A DNA stretch of 32,287 nucleotides, from NCBI GenBank assembly GCA_900548535.1, contig URLG01000027.1:1-32287 (forward strand), in the 5' to 3' direction. A program made the position numbers and the translations under genes. Every line of letters starts with the position of its first letter. Within the stretch, counting starts at the first letter, position 1. The stretch comes from Candidatus Segatella intestinihominis. Lineage in GTDB: Bacteria; Bacteroidota; Bacteroidia; Bacteroidales; Bacteroidaceae. The notes under the pieces are model-generated. The model saw only the letters and a program-made list of their open reading frames with translations, was not told the DNA's origin and did not search any database. This document shows, piece after piece, positions 14,551 through 22,636 of the stretch.

Positions 14551-16953
14551 TTAGAAATGCAGCTTCACGTCCACTCCACACTGGAATGGGTTGCCTCGCT
14601 GCGCAAAGTAACGCTTTTTGCCCGTGGCTGCATTGTCCACGGCAAAGGTGTTGTAGTTGGTGTCGGTGAGGTTTCTGCCCCAAAGGCTCAGCTGCACTAC
14701 GCCAAAGTCATAGTCGATGTGGGCGCCTAGCACGGCATACATCTTCTGCGCATAGGTATTGGCATTGTCCCAATAGGTCTTGCCCTGCGCATTCACATTG
14801 GCACCGATGGTCAGCTTCTTGAGGCGGTAATCCACCATCGCAGCCAGGGTGTGCTGAGGCACATAAGGCACATACTTGTCCTTGTAGTCCTGGGCAGCAT
14901 CGCCCTCACCATCCTTGTATTCATCAAACTTGGCGCGGGTGTAGCCATAGTTCACCGCCCAGTCCAGGTTGCCATCCAGCAACTGTCCCTTCAGCGAAGT
15001 CTCCAAGCCGCAACTATGACTCTTGCCGGCGTTCACCATCATTCTTCCAAATCCGTAATTGCCTGCCATCACCGAGAGCTGCTGGTTGCGCACCTGCATG
15101 TAGTAGGCACTCAGGTCCAGGTGCAGCATGTTGTCGAATAGGTTGAGATGCGCACCAGCCTCATAGTTCCATGAGGTCTCTGGCTTGTAGGCGATGGTAT
15201 TGTTCACCTTCTCGTAGTCCTCCGGTGTGTGAGGCACGTCGTAGTCGCGCCTCATAGCCTGGTGGCGGTTGGCATTGAGCTCGCTTTGCAGGATGTCGCT
15301 AAACATCTGGATGTTGTATCCGCCTGCTCTGTAGCCCTTGCTCACGGTGATGTAGAGATTGCTGCCCAGATGGTCTATCTGGTAGTTGATGCCCAGCTTA
15401 GGCAGAAGCTGCTGGTAGTCGTCCTTCGCCTTGCCGTCGAGCACGGAGCGCAGTGTGTGGGCAGCGTCTATGCCCATCACGGTGGCAGCCATCGTCATAA
15501 ATGCCTGGCTGTCATACTCTATGCTGGTATGCATCAGGTCGTAGCGCAGCCCTAACGTCAGGTTCACATGGTCGCCCAGGGCTATGTTGCTCTCGTGATA
15601 GAATCCCAGGTTCCACTGCGGGGTATGGTAGAGTCCCGGTGCGCCCATCGTTACATTGAGGGTGATAGGAGGCATGGCTGTCATGCCCGGACGACCGCTC
15701 ATCGCTTGCTCCATCTGCTTCTTGATGGCAGCGGCTATCGGGTCGGTCATCGCCTCATTGAAGTAGACGGGACCGTTGGTCTTGAGCCACTGATAGGAGA
15801 AGAAGCCGCCTGCTGTCCAGTCCCATACGCCACCCACGGGATGGTTGCTGGTGATGGTGAGTTCCTGAGTGATAGAGTTTTGCAGCTGCTCCTGGAGGAT
15901 GCTCATGTAGTTGGCGGCTAGGTAGTCCTGGTCCATCAGCATGCGGTCCTTGAGGTACTGGTAGCTGGTGGTGGAGTAGAACTTATAGTAGCGGGAGATG
16001 TGATTCACGTTGATGCCCGATATGAGATTGTTTCTGCGATATACACCCGGAAAGGTGGATGCTGGCAAGGCAGCCTTGCCCGTCTCTAGGTCTAGTTCGC
16101 CATATGGGAAACCATTCTGGTCCACATACTGGTAGTTAGCCAGAAGGTCCACGTTCCAGTTGCGGTTCCAGCGGCTCTTGAGCATCAGTTTGCCGCCCGC
16201 CTCATTATATTTGTCGGCTCTGTCGCCTGTGGTCTGGTTGCGGAAGAAGCCCGTCTGTCCGTCGTAGAATCCTGCCAGGCTCAGGGCGAATCGGTTGTTG
16301 ATGCGCTGATAGTGAGCTGCCTCCACATTGCGATAGTAGTGGGAGCCGTAAGAGAGTTTCACGTCGGTGCCTTCATACTGGAATGGGTCGCGGGAGTACA
16401 TTCTCACCTGTCCGCCCTCGGAGTTCTGTCCGTAGAGGGTGCCCTGAGGTCCACGGAGCACATCCACTCTCGATATCTGGTAGTTGTGCAGATTGAAGGC
16501 TGCCTTACTCATCACAGGGATGCCATCCAGATAGATGCCTACGGCAGGCGAGTTGACACGGCTGCCGATGCCTCTCACATAGATGGCACTGGATAGGCGC
16601 GAGCCATAGTTGGGCATCGTGAAGTTTGGGATGTATTGTGAGAGCTCCCTGAGGTCACGGGTGCCGAGCTTCTGTATCTGAAAACTTCCGAGCGAGGTGC
16701 TGCTCAGTGATTGATGGCGCAGGCGCATCGTTTCCTTAGGTTGGGAAACAATCACCACTTCGTCGATGTCATAAACCTTGCTGCTATCAGCCAGAGAGGA
16801 AAGCTCCTTCAGCGGAGCCTCTTCAGCCAATGAGCTGTTAAGGTGAAGAGGAGCCTCTTCAGCCTTTGTGCTGTTTGCCTGAACGGCAGTGGTAGCCACG
16901 AGCGAAGCCATCACTGCTGTCAAAATCCTTTTATCGTATCTATTCTTTTCCAT
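14551..16953 (-). CDS. TonB-dependent outer membrane receptor, ligand unknown
   Basis: An 800-residue outer membrane protein. The signal peptide is about residues 1-26 (ending TTAVQA). The TonB-box-like DIDEVVIVSQPKE follows near 65. The plug domain contains YVRGIGSRVNSPAVGIYLDGIPV and DVLRGPQGTLYGQNSEGGQVRM, and a beta barrel runs to the end (VDVKLHF). There is no carboxypeptidase-like N-terminal extension and no SusD partner, so it is not a classical SusC transporter. It resembles FecA/siderophore-type or cobalamin-type receptors, but nothing visible fixes the substrate. Residues 31-54 contain a near-duplicate AEEAPL...SSLA. It is transcribed alone from its own promoter and ends at a shared hairpin. 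Confidence 0.92.
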   Translation of the reverse strand: MEKNRYDKRILTAVMASLVATTAVQANSTKAEEAPLHLNSSLAEEAPLKELSSLADSSKVYDIDEVVIVSQPKETMRLRHQSLSSTSLGSFQIQKLGTRDLRELSQYIPNFTMPNYGSRLSSAIYVRGIGSRVNSPAVGIYLDGIPVMSKAAFNLHNYQISRVDVLRGPQGTLYGQNSEGGQVRMYSRDPFQYEGTDVKLSYGSHYYRNVEAAHYQRINNRFALSLAGFYDGQTGFFRNQTTGDRADKYNEAGGKLMLKSRWNRNWNVDLLANYQYVDQNGFPYGELDLETGKAALPASTFPGVYRRNNLISGINVNHISRYYKFYSTTSYQYLKDRMLMDQDYLAANYMSILQEQLQNSITQELTITSNHPVGGVWDWTAGGFFSYQWLKTNGPVYFNEAMTDPIAAAIKKQMEQAMSGRPGMTAMPPITLNVTMGAPGLYHTPQWNLGFYHESNIALGDHVNLTLGLRYDLMHTSIEYDSQAFMTMAATVMGIDAAHTLRSVLDGKAKDDYQQLLPKLGINYQIDHLGSNLYITVSKGYRAGGYNIQMFSDILQSELNANRHQAMRRDYDVPHTPEDYEKVNNTIAYKPETSWNYEAGAHLNLFDNMLHLDLSAYYMQVRNQQLSVMAGNYGFGRMMVNAGKSHSCGLETSLKGQLLDGNLDWAVNYGYTRAKFDEYKDGEGDAAQDYKDKYVPYVPQHTLAAMVDYRLKKLTIGANVNAQGKTYWDNANTYAQKMYAVLGAHIDYDFGVVQLSLWGRNLTDTNYNTFAVDNAATGKKRYFAQRGNPFQCGVDVKLHF

Positions 16954-16961
16954 ATCGGCTG

Positions 16962-16992
16962 CAAAGGTACTGCTTTGCCCTCGCTCCCGAAA
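16962..16992 (-). promoter_or_regulatory. Promoter of TonB-dependent receptor gene
   Basis: On the - strand, TTTC (16992-16989), a 19-base spacer and TACCTTTG (16969-16962), 8 bases before the start codon. No Fur-like palindrome was seen. Confidence 0.6.
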
Positions 16993-17079
16993 TCCTTATT
17001 TATTAGGAATGTGTTTCTTTCCTGTCCGTAATACTGGTGCGATTTCAACTACTTGGCAGGGAGAAGTGCTGGGATTTTA

Positions 17080-17137
17080 TAAAAAAACGAAGAAGGACCA
17101 GGCTGGGGGATTGCTATCCCAGACACTGGCCCTTCTT
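17080..17137 (-). terminator. Terminator of the rubrerythrin transcript
   Basis: On the - strand, AAGAAGGGCCAG...CTGGG pairs with CCCAG...CTGGTCCTTCTT. CGTTTTTTTAT follows: a long GC-rich stem with a T-run about 70 bases beyond the rubrerythrin stop. Confidence 0.9.
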
Positions 17138-17207
17138 ACTTAGGACTTATGATACTAATTTATTGTATAACTCTATGTATGGAAATCTCCTACTAGAGAA
17201 GAAACTC

Positions 17208-17768
17208 TTACTTGAAGAATCTCTTGTAGAGACCTGCGAAGCCAGCTGCATGGCGAGCCTCGTCCTTAGCCATCTCATGAACGGTGTCGTGGATAGCGTC
17301 AGAGCCCTGCTCCTTAGCCAACTTGGCGATGCGGAACTTGTCCTCGCAAGCACCCTTCTCGGCAGCGATGCGAGCCTCGAGATTGCTCTTTGTGTCGCCC
17401 AATACCTCGCCCAGGAGCTCAGCGAAACGGCTTGCGTGGTCAGCCTCCTCGTAAGCATAGCGCTTGTAAGCCTCTGCTATCTCTGGATAGCCCTCACGGT
17501 CGGCCTGACGAGCCATAGCGAGATACATACCAACCTCACCACACTCACCATTGAAGTGATCCTTCAAGCCCTTGATAACCTCCTCGTTGACGCTATCCTT
17601 GTAAGCCTGGCCGAGAACGTGAACGGTAGCGAAGGTCATATCTGTGTCCACAGCATCCTCCATCTCCTTAAACTTGCTGGCTGGTGCCTTGCAGATAGGG
17701 CACTTCTCAGGTGCCTCAGTTCCCTCATAGATATAGCCACATACTGTGCAAATAAATTTCTTTTTCAT
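17208..17768 (-). CDS. rbr: Rubrerythrin (N-terminal rubredoxin type)
   Basis: This cytosolic peroxidase reduces hydrogen peroxide in anaerobes. The 186-residue protein begins with a rubredoxin domain (CTVCGYIYEG and CPICKAP, four Fe-binding cysteines in residues 1-35). A ferritin-like four-helix domain follows, with diiron ligand motifs ECGE, YEEADH, EKGACE and DEARH. The rubredoxin part is N-terminal, the 'reverse rubrerythrin' order, rather than C-terminal as in the Desulfovibrio protein. It lies 79 bases downstream of a Fur/PerR-type regulator on the same strand and is probably its target. It ends in a strong terminator. Confidence 0.95.
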   Translation of the reverse strand: MKKKFICTVCGYIYEGTEAPEKCPICKAPASKFKEMEDAVDTDMTFATVHVLGQAYKDSVNEEVIKGLKDHFNGECGEVGMYLAMARQADREGYPEIAEAYKRYAYEEADHASRFAELLGEVLGDTKSNLEARIAAEKGACEDKFRIAKLAKEQGSDAIHDTVHEMAKDEARHAAGFAGLYKRFFK

Positions 17769-17847
17769 AATGCTTTTGTTTTTAAACTGTTATTCTTGTT
17801 TTTGTATAATTCTCTTGTTCTTTGTCTTGCTGGGAAGTCGGGGCTGC

Positions 17848-18282
17848 TTAATGAGCCTGCTTCTCAGTCTTGGCTAGGCATTCCTTGCAGATGCCCTTGT
17901 AGTAGAGCTGCTTTTCGGTCACGATGTTGCCACCGATGTTGATAGGCTTTTCTACCTGTGGTGCACTCTCATCGAAGAAGTCAATCACCTTGCCGCAACT
18001 GTTGCAAAAGAAATGCACGTGGGGCGTGGTATAGCCATCGTAACAGATGCGATGGTCATCGATGGTTATCATCTGCGCTGCCTGCTTCTCACTGAGCATA
18101 CGCAGTGTGTTGTACACCGTGGTGCGGCTCAGGGTTGGTATCTTGCCGCAGAGTCCCTTGTATACATCCTCCGCTGTGGGGTGGATGGGATGATTGATGA
18201 GAAAGTCCATAATGGCCATTCTTTGTAGAGATGGGCGAATGCCATGCTCCATCAGTCTATTATAGGCTTCTTGCTGTTTCAT
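17848..18282 (-). CDS. Fur family transcriptional regulator, PerR-like
   Basis: A 144-residue Fur-family repressor. The N-terminal winged helix contains RPSLQRMAIMDFLINHPIHPTAEDVYKGL and TLSRTTVYNTLRML. The dimerisation and metal domain contains HVHFFCNSC and CKEC, i.e. two CxxC pairs for the structural zinc, and DDHRICYDGYTTPHVHF for the regulatory metal. Adjacency to rubrerythrin points to PerR, the peroxide sensor, rather than an iron-only Fur, but specificity cannot be proved from sequence. A 23-base near-palindrome within its own promoter suggests autoregulation. Rubrerythrin follows on the same strand. Confidence 0.9.
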   Translation of the reverse strand: MKQQEAYNRLMEHGIRPSLQRMAIMDFLINHPIHPTAEDVYKGLCGKIPTLSRTTVYNTLRMLSEKQAAQMITIDDHRICYDGYTTPHVHFFCNSCGKVIDFFDESAPQVEKPINIGGNIVTEKQLYYKGICKECLAKTEKQAH

Positions 18283-18310
18283 CTTCTTTGTCCTTTTTGT
18301 TTTACGTTTG

Positions 18311-18342
18311 CAAAGATAATCATTTTAATTTTATCTGCCAAA
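18311..18342 (-). promoter_or_regulatory. Promoter and putative PerR/Fur operator of the regulator gene
   Basis: On the - strand, TTTG (18342-18339), a 20-base spacer and TATCTTTG (18318-18311). Between them lies the imperfect palindrome AGATAATCATTTTAATTTTATCT split over 18314-18336, with AGATAA/TTATCT ends. A repressor bound here would cover the spacer and the -7 box. The promoter is a strong match; operator identity is inference. Confidence 0.7.
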
Positions 18343-18445
18343 CATTTCTGTAAATATTCCAATATAATTTTGTATTTTTTACAAAATAGCGTGGTTTTTG
18401 CCTTTTGTTAACTAATTGTGAGTTCTCCCAGTATTTCTAACTGAG

Positions 18446-19054
18446 TTATCTCAGGTCTATGACCTCAGCGCCTGGACATTCTTTGCTATTGAAGGTGAAG
18501 ACGCCATTGCTCACGTTCTTAGCCTTGAAACCGCTGATGTCGATGGTGCTCCAGGTTCTGCCCTGGCGCATCTTGACCTGGGATGGCACGTGGGTGCTCT
18601 TGTTGATGGTGATATACATCTCGGCGATGGAGCGCTTCTGGTTGTTGGCCACCAAGTGAACCTGGTAGTTGCTGCCCACGGTCTTCACGGTGCTCTTATA
18701 GCCTGTCTTATATATATTAATAAAGGTATAAGGATTCATCGACATCTGCTGTGCCTGGGTAGGGTTGCTCACGTTTACCTCGTTGGTCTTCTTGAGATAG
18801 GTCCACTGAGTCTTGCCGTTGTACCAGACGATGGCTTGTGGTGTGCGGGCGTTAAACTTGTTGCCCTTGATGGTGATGCTGCCGCCAGCTGAGCCATACT
18901 TGGGGCTCGACATCTTGAAGTGGGCGGTGGCGCCACCCTTGCTGCCTATCACGGCAGCGGTCTTATCGAGTACTTGCTGGGCGGTCTGCGACAAGGCTGT
19001 CAGGCTCATCATGCTCATCATTGCAGTGATAGCCAAAGTAAAAATCTTCTTCAT
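18446..19054 (-). CDS. LolA-like periplasmic protein
   Basis: A 202-residue secreted protein with a signal peptide at about residues 1-22 (ending LTALSQ). The body resembles the LolA/LolB-like outer-membrane lipoprotein chaperone fold: TAQQVLDKTAAVIGSKGGATAHFKM, then antiparallel strands such as GNKFNARTPQAIVWYNGKTQWTYLKKTNEVNVSNPT and a C-terminal FTFNSKECPGAEVIDLR. Such proteins carry lipoproteins across the periplasm. No LolB is nearby. It lies 132 bases downstream of ftsK on the same strand, an arrangement common in Bacteroidota as I recall. No clear promoter matches the consensus in the gap, so read-through from ftsK is possible. Confidence 0.8.
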   Translation of the reverse strand: MKKIFTLAITAMMSMMSLTALSQTAQQVLDKTAAVIGSKGGATAHFKMSSPKYGSAGGSITIKGNKFNARTPQAIVWYNGKTQWTYLKKTNEVNVSNPTQAQQMSMNPYTFINIYKTGYKSTVKTVGSNYQVHLVANNQKRSIAEMYITINKSTHVPSQVKMRQGRTWSTIDISGFKAKNVSNGVFTFNSKECPGAEVIDLR

Positions 19055-19099
19055 CTTGATAGTTCCTTTCTTATATTATATTTTGAAATTTAACATTAT

Positions 19100-19149
19100 A
19101 GCCGTAAAAGCGGCAGGTATCATTTGATAGATATGACGCTTTTACGGCT
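19100..19149. repeat. Long inverted repeat between ftsK and the LolA-like gene
   Basis: A perfect 13-base inverted repeat, AGCCGTAAAAGCG and CGCTTTTACGGCT, with a 24-base loop. It lacks a T-run on the - strand and follows another hairpin, so it may be a transcript-processing or stability element rather than a terminator. Confidence 0.6.
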
Positions 19150-19155
19150 CTAGAG

Positions 19156-19182
19156 TTTAAAATCTAGAGTGGGGACTCTAGA
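19156..19182 (-). terminator. Hairpin after ftsK
   Basis: On the - strand, TCTAGAGT-CCCC-ACTCTAGA is followed by TTTTAAA, directly after the ftsK stop. It may cause partial termination before the LolA-like gene. Confidence 0.6.
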
Positions 19183-19186
19183 AAGT

Positions 19187-21811
19187 TTAACTGTTTCTAA
19201 GTGCCATTAACAAATTGTTGAGCTGGTTCTCGTCCTGGATGAGCACCTCTCTAGGCTTGCTGCCCTGAGCTGCACCCACGATGCCTGCAGCCTCCATCTG
19301 GTCCATCAAGCGTCCAGCACGGTTGTAGCCGATGCTGAAACGGCGCTGTATCATGCTGGTGCTGCCCTGCTGGGAGAGCACGATGGCGTGGGCTGCCTCC
19401 TCGAAGAATGGGTCCAGGTTGCGGGCGTCTACGTTGCCATTGCCTCCTGCACCGCCGTCCTCGCTTGCAGGCTCAGGCAGTTCCATAGGCTCGATAGGAC
19501 CAGGCTGCTCGCAGATGTACTCATTGATGCGCTCTATCTCTGGGGTGTCAACGAAGGCACACTGCACACGCACTGGCTCCTGTCCATTCAGGTAGAGCAT
19601 ATCTCCACGACCTATCAGCTGGTTGGCTCCCGTGCGGTCCAAGATGGTCTTGGAGTCGATGGCACTGGTTACCTTGAAGGCTACTCGGCCAGGGAAGTTG
19701 GCCTTGATGTTACCCGTGATGATGCTGGTGGTAGGGCGCTGTGTGGCGATGATCATGTGGATGCCCACGGCACGAGCCAGTTGGGCGATGCGGGCAATAG
19801 GAAGCTCCACCTCCTTGCCAGCTGTCATGATCAGGTCGCCAAACTCATCGATGATGACCACGATATATGGCATGAACTCGTGGCCGTCGGTGAGGCGCAA
19901 CTTATGGTTGATGTACTTCTGGTTGTACTCCTTGATGTTGCGGGCTCCCGCCTTCTTGAGCAGGTCGTAGCGGCTATCCATCAGTACGCAGAGGCTATTG
20001 AGTGTGCGCACCACCTTGGTTACGTCGGTGATGATAGGCTCCTCTTCCTCAGGTACGGCTGCCATAAACTTGTTGGTGATGCGTGAGTATACGCTAAACT
20101 CCACCTTCTTAGGGTCGATGAGCACAAACTTGAGCTCATTAGGATGCTTCTTATATAATAAAGAGGTGATGATGGCGTTCAGACCTACTGACTTACCCTG
20201 ACCCGTGGCACCCGCTACGAGCAGGTGAGGAATCTTGGCGAGGTCTACCATAAACACTTCGTTGGTAATCGTCTTACCCAAGGCGATAGGCAGCTCCATC
20301 TTGGTTTCCTGGAACTTCTTGGAGTTCAGTATGCTCTCCATGCTCACGATCTTAGGGTTGGCGTTAGGCACCTCGATACCGATGGTACCCTTGCCCGGGA
20401 TAGGGGCGATGATACGGATGCCCAGTGCGGCAAGGCTCAGGGCGATGTCATCCTCCAGGTTCTTGATCTTGGAGATGCGCACGCCCTCGGCAGGCTGTAT
20501 CTCATAGAGGGTGATGGTAGGACCCACGGTGGCACGGATGGTCTTGATCTGTACGCCGAAGTTGCCCAGCACCTCGATGATGCGGTTCTTGTTGGCACGC
20601 TGCTCCTCCTCGTCGATGGATACGCCCTCGTCCTCATACTTCTTGAGCAGGTTGAGGGTAGGGAACTTATATCGGGTGAAAGGTTCCCTAGGGTTGATAG
20701 GTGTATTGAGAATCTCAGCGTTGCTCACCGTGTTGCTGGTAGCCTTTTCGTCGGCAGCAGCTACAGAGATGTCCATGCCTATGTGCTCAGAAGCCTCTGC
20801 CTCTGCCTTCTTCTTCTCTTCTGCCTCAGCCTCCGCACGCTGTGCCCTGAGCTCGCGCTGCTGTTGCAGCAGGCTGCTTTCGCCCGTGCCGGTTGCTGCG
20901 TAGGCATCATCCTCTGGAGTGCTAGTCGCAGCGGCAGGGACTATAGCCTCTGTAGCTACTCCCTGGCTTGCATTGGCAGCTACTGTGGTAGAGGCAGGGG
21001 TAGCAAAGGCGCCATTTGGATCCAAGTCCAGGTCGATGACTGGGGCAGGCTCTTCCTCCTTATATTCTTCTGGCTCATTCTCTTCCACCGGTCCGTTCTC
21101 TGCATTCTGGTAGGCAGCGTCGATGGCATCATCCTCAGCCTTGTTCTTACCATGGTTGGTTATCTCAAACTTCACCTTATTAGATATATATCCGATAGGG
21201 TTGAGCGCCTTTCTGATCACGGTGATGGTCTCCGTGGTAAGATAAGTGAGGAAGGCGATGGCTACGAAGAGCAGGATGGCGGTGAGTCCCGGAGGACCTA
21301 TCACGTTTTCCAGTGTCTGTACCACGCAGAGTCCATGCTTTCCGCCAGGATTGAATGTCAGACTGCCCATGAGCGGAGTGAGGAACTTGGCGAAGGTGTA
21401 AGATGACCAAAACATCACTACCATCAGGCAGAAGAACCACTTCCAGAGGTTCACCTTGTAGGCATTCATCAGTTGCAGTCCCACCATGATGATGAAACAT
21501 GGGAGCAAGAAGGCTGGAAAGCCAAAGTTGAGGGCAATGAGCCAATAGGAGATGATGGCACCCAGCGAACCGCAGTAGTTTTGGAACTGCTGCCCCTCGT
21601 TGGTCCATTCTCCCGGTCGCAGATTTTCCAAGATGCTTTGGTCGGCTGCTCCCGTCCCGAGGAAGGAAACCATAGCGATAATGATAACTACCGCAACAGC
21701 AATCAAAGCGAGTCCTATGAAGAAATCGGTGATAGTATTGTTGAAAATATATTGTAAACCAATTGCTTCGCTAAAGCTTTTGGCCTTTTTTTCAGTTCTT
21801 TTTTTTGCCAT
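19187..21811 (-). CDS. ftsK: DNA translocase FtsK
   Basis: An 874-residue septal DNA pump that moves chromosome termini apart at division and activates dimer resolution. The N-terminal membrane part has about four helices (roughly 27-50, 83-112, 122-142 and 175-195). A Glu/Ala/Lys-rich linker (about 220-365) follows. The alpha domain and RecA-like motor come next, with Walker A GATGQGKS (534-541) and Walker B VVIIDEFGD (651-659). The C-terminal winged-helix gamma domain (about 805-874; RRFSIGYNRAGRLMDQME) reads orienting sequences. Its length is normal for Bacteroidota. A candidate promoter (GTTG, 19 bases, TATTTTTG) lies about 30 bases upstream, divergent from the exonuclease gene. Confidence 0.97.
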   Translation of the reverse strand: MAKKRTEKKAKSFSEAIGLQYIFNNTITDFFIGLALIAVAVVIIIAMVSFLGTGAADQSILENLRPGEWTNEGQQFQNYCGSLGAIISYWLIALNFGFPAFLLPCFIIMVGLQLMNAYKVNLWKWFFCLMVVMFWSSYTFAKFLTPLMGSLTFNPGGKHGLCVVQTLENVIGPPGLTAILLFVAIAFLTYLTTETITVIRKALNPIGYISNKVKFEITNHGKNKAEDDAIDAAYQNAENGPVEENEPEEYKEEEPAPVIDLDLDPNGAFATPASTTVAANASQGVATEAIVPAAATSTPEDDAYAATGTGESSLLQQQRELRAQRAEAEAEEKKKAEAEASEHIGMDISVAAADEKATSNTVSNAEILNTPINPREPFTRYKFPTLNLLKKYEDEGVSIDEEEQRANKNRIIEVLGNFGVQIKTIRATVGPTITLYEIQPAEGVRISKIKNLEDDIALSLAALGIRIIAPIPGKGTIGIEVPNANPKIVSMESILNSKKFQETKMELPIALGKTITNEVFMVDLAKIPHLLVAGATGQGKSVGLNAIITSLLYKKHPNELKFVLIDPKKVEFSVYSRITNKFMAAVPEEEEPIITDVTKVVRTLNSLCVLMDSRYDLLKKAGARNIKEYNQKYINHKLRLTDGHEFMPYIVVIIDEFGDLIMTAGKEVELPIARIAQLARAVGIHMIIATQRPTTSIITGNIKANFPGRVAFKVTSAIDSKTILDRTGANQLIGRGDMLYLNGQEPVRVQCAFVDTPEIERINEYICEQPGPIEPMELPEPASEDGGAGGNGNVDARNLDPFFEEAAHAIVLSQQGSTSMIQRRFSIGYNRAGRLMDQMEAAGIVGAAQGSKPREVLIQDENQLNNLLMALRNS

Positions 21812-21890
21812 TTTTAATCGTTTTGAATAATTTCACTGCAAAAATAACGAAAATAAATGAGAAAACAACTCTTTTCTCAGGTTTTTTTTT

Positions 21891-21898
21891 TAATTTTG
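21891..21898 (+). promoter_or_regulatory. -7 box of exonuclease gene promoter
   Basis: TAATTTTG, 25 bases before the start codon, in an AT-rich divergent region shared with ftsK. No TTTG at the expected -33 position. Confidence 0.45.
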
Positions 21899-21923
21899 CA
21901 ACTTGTAATGAATAAATAGAGAA

Positions 21924-22535
21924 ATGAAGATAATATTCACTAGTTTTGACAAGAAAGCAATCACAGGTTTGCCAAGGGTACTTTTCCCAGGAAAAATCAT
22001 CCTCGTGGATAAGCCTGAAGATACAGAAGCGGCAGTAGACTATCTTTTGGGCCAGCGCATCTTGGGAGTAGATACCGAGACCCGTCCTTCCTTCAGCAAG
22101 GGCAAAGGTTTCCAGGTGTCGCTCTTGCAGGTGAGCACCTACGACACATGCTATCTCTTCCGCTTGCATCATACGGGCATGACGCCTGCCATCATCCGCC
22201 TCTTGGAGGATAGACAGGTGCCTAAGATAGGACTCTCCTGGCACGACGACCTGTTGCAGCTACATAAGCGCGCTGATTTCAAGCCGGGTTACTTCATCGA
22301 GTTGCAGGAAGTGGCCAAGAATTTCGGCGTCAAGGATATGAGCCTGCAGAAGCTATATGCCAACCTCTTCCATCAGAAGATAAGCAAGGCACAGCGCTTG
22401 AGCAACTGGGAGGCTAGCGAGCTCCGTGACTCACAGCAGGTCTATGCCGCTACTGATGCCTGGTGCTGCATCAAACTATACGAGGAGTTTGAGCGCCTGA
22501 AACGAGAGGGCAACTATGAGATAGACGAGCTCTAA
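21924..22535 (+). CDS. 3'-5' exonuclease domain protein (RNase D/WRN-like, DEDDy)
   Basis: A 203-residue single-domain exonuclease. Exo I is GVDTETRPSF (Asp and Glu metal ligands). Exo II surrounds IGLSWHDDLLQL. Exo III is QQVYAATDAWCCIKLYEEF, with Tyr and Asp four residues apart (DEDDy type). It lacks the HRDC domains of true RNase D, so it is closer to the stand-alone WRN-type exonucleases common in Bacteroidota. It acts on DNA or RNA 3' ends with two metal ions; the in vivo substrate is unknown. The rRNA methyltransferase gene follows after 101 bases, suggesting but not proving co-transcription. Confidence 0.88.
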   Translation: MKIIFTSFDKKAITGLPRVLFPGKIILVDKPEDTEAAVDYLLGQRILGVDTETRPSFSKGKGFQVSLLQVSTYDTCYLFRLHHTGMTPAIIRLLEDRQVPKIGLSWHDDLLQLHKRADFKPGYFIELQEVAKNFGVKDMSLQKLYANLFHQKISKAQRLSNWEASELRDSQQVYAATDAWCCIKLYEEFERLKREGNYEIDEL

Positions 22536-22636
22536 GTAGCTCTCGCTCTCCAATTCTGGGTGCCAGTATTGCTCCATTATAATTTAGAAAATAACAATTA
22601 AAAAACGACATCAATTTAAATACTATATATATAAAT

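Noticed and set aside
20225..21406. A 393-codon frame on the + strand inside ftsK
   Set aside because: Antisense shadow of ftsK; the translated sequence has no recognisable domain.
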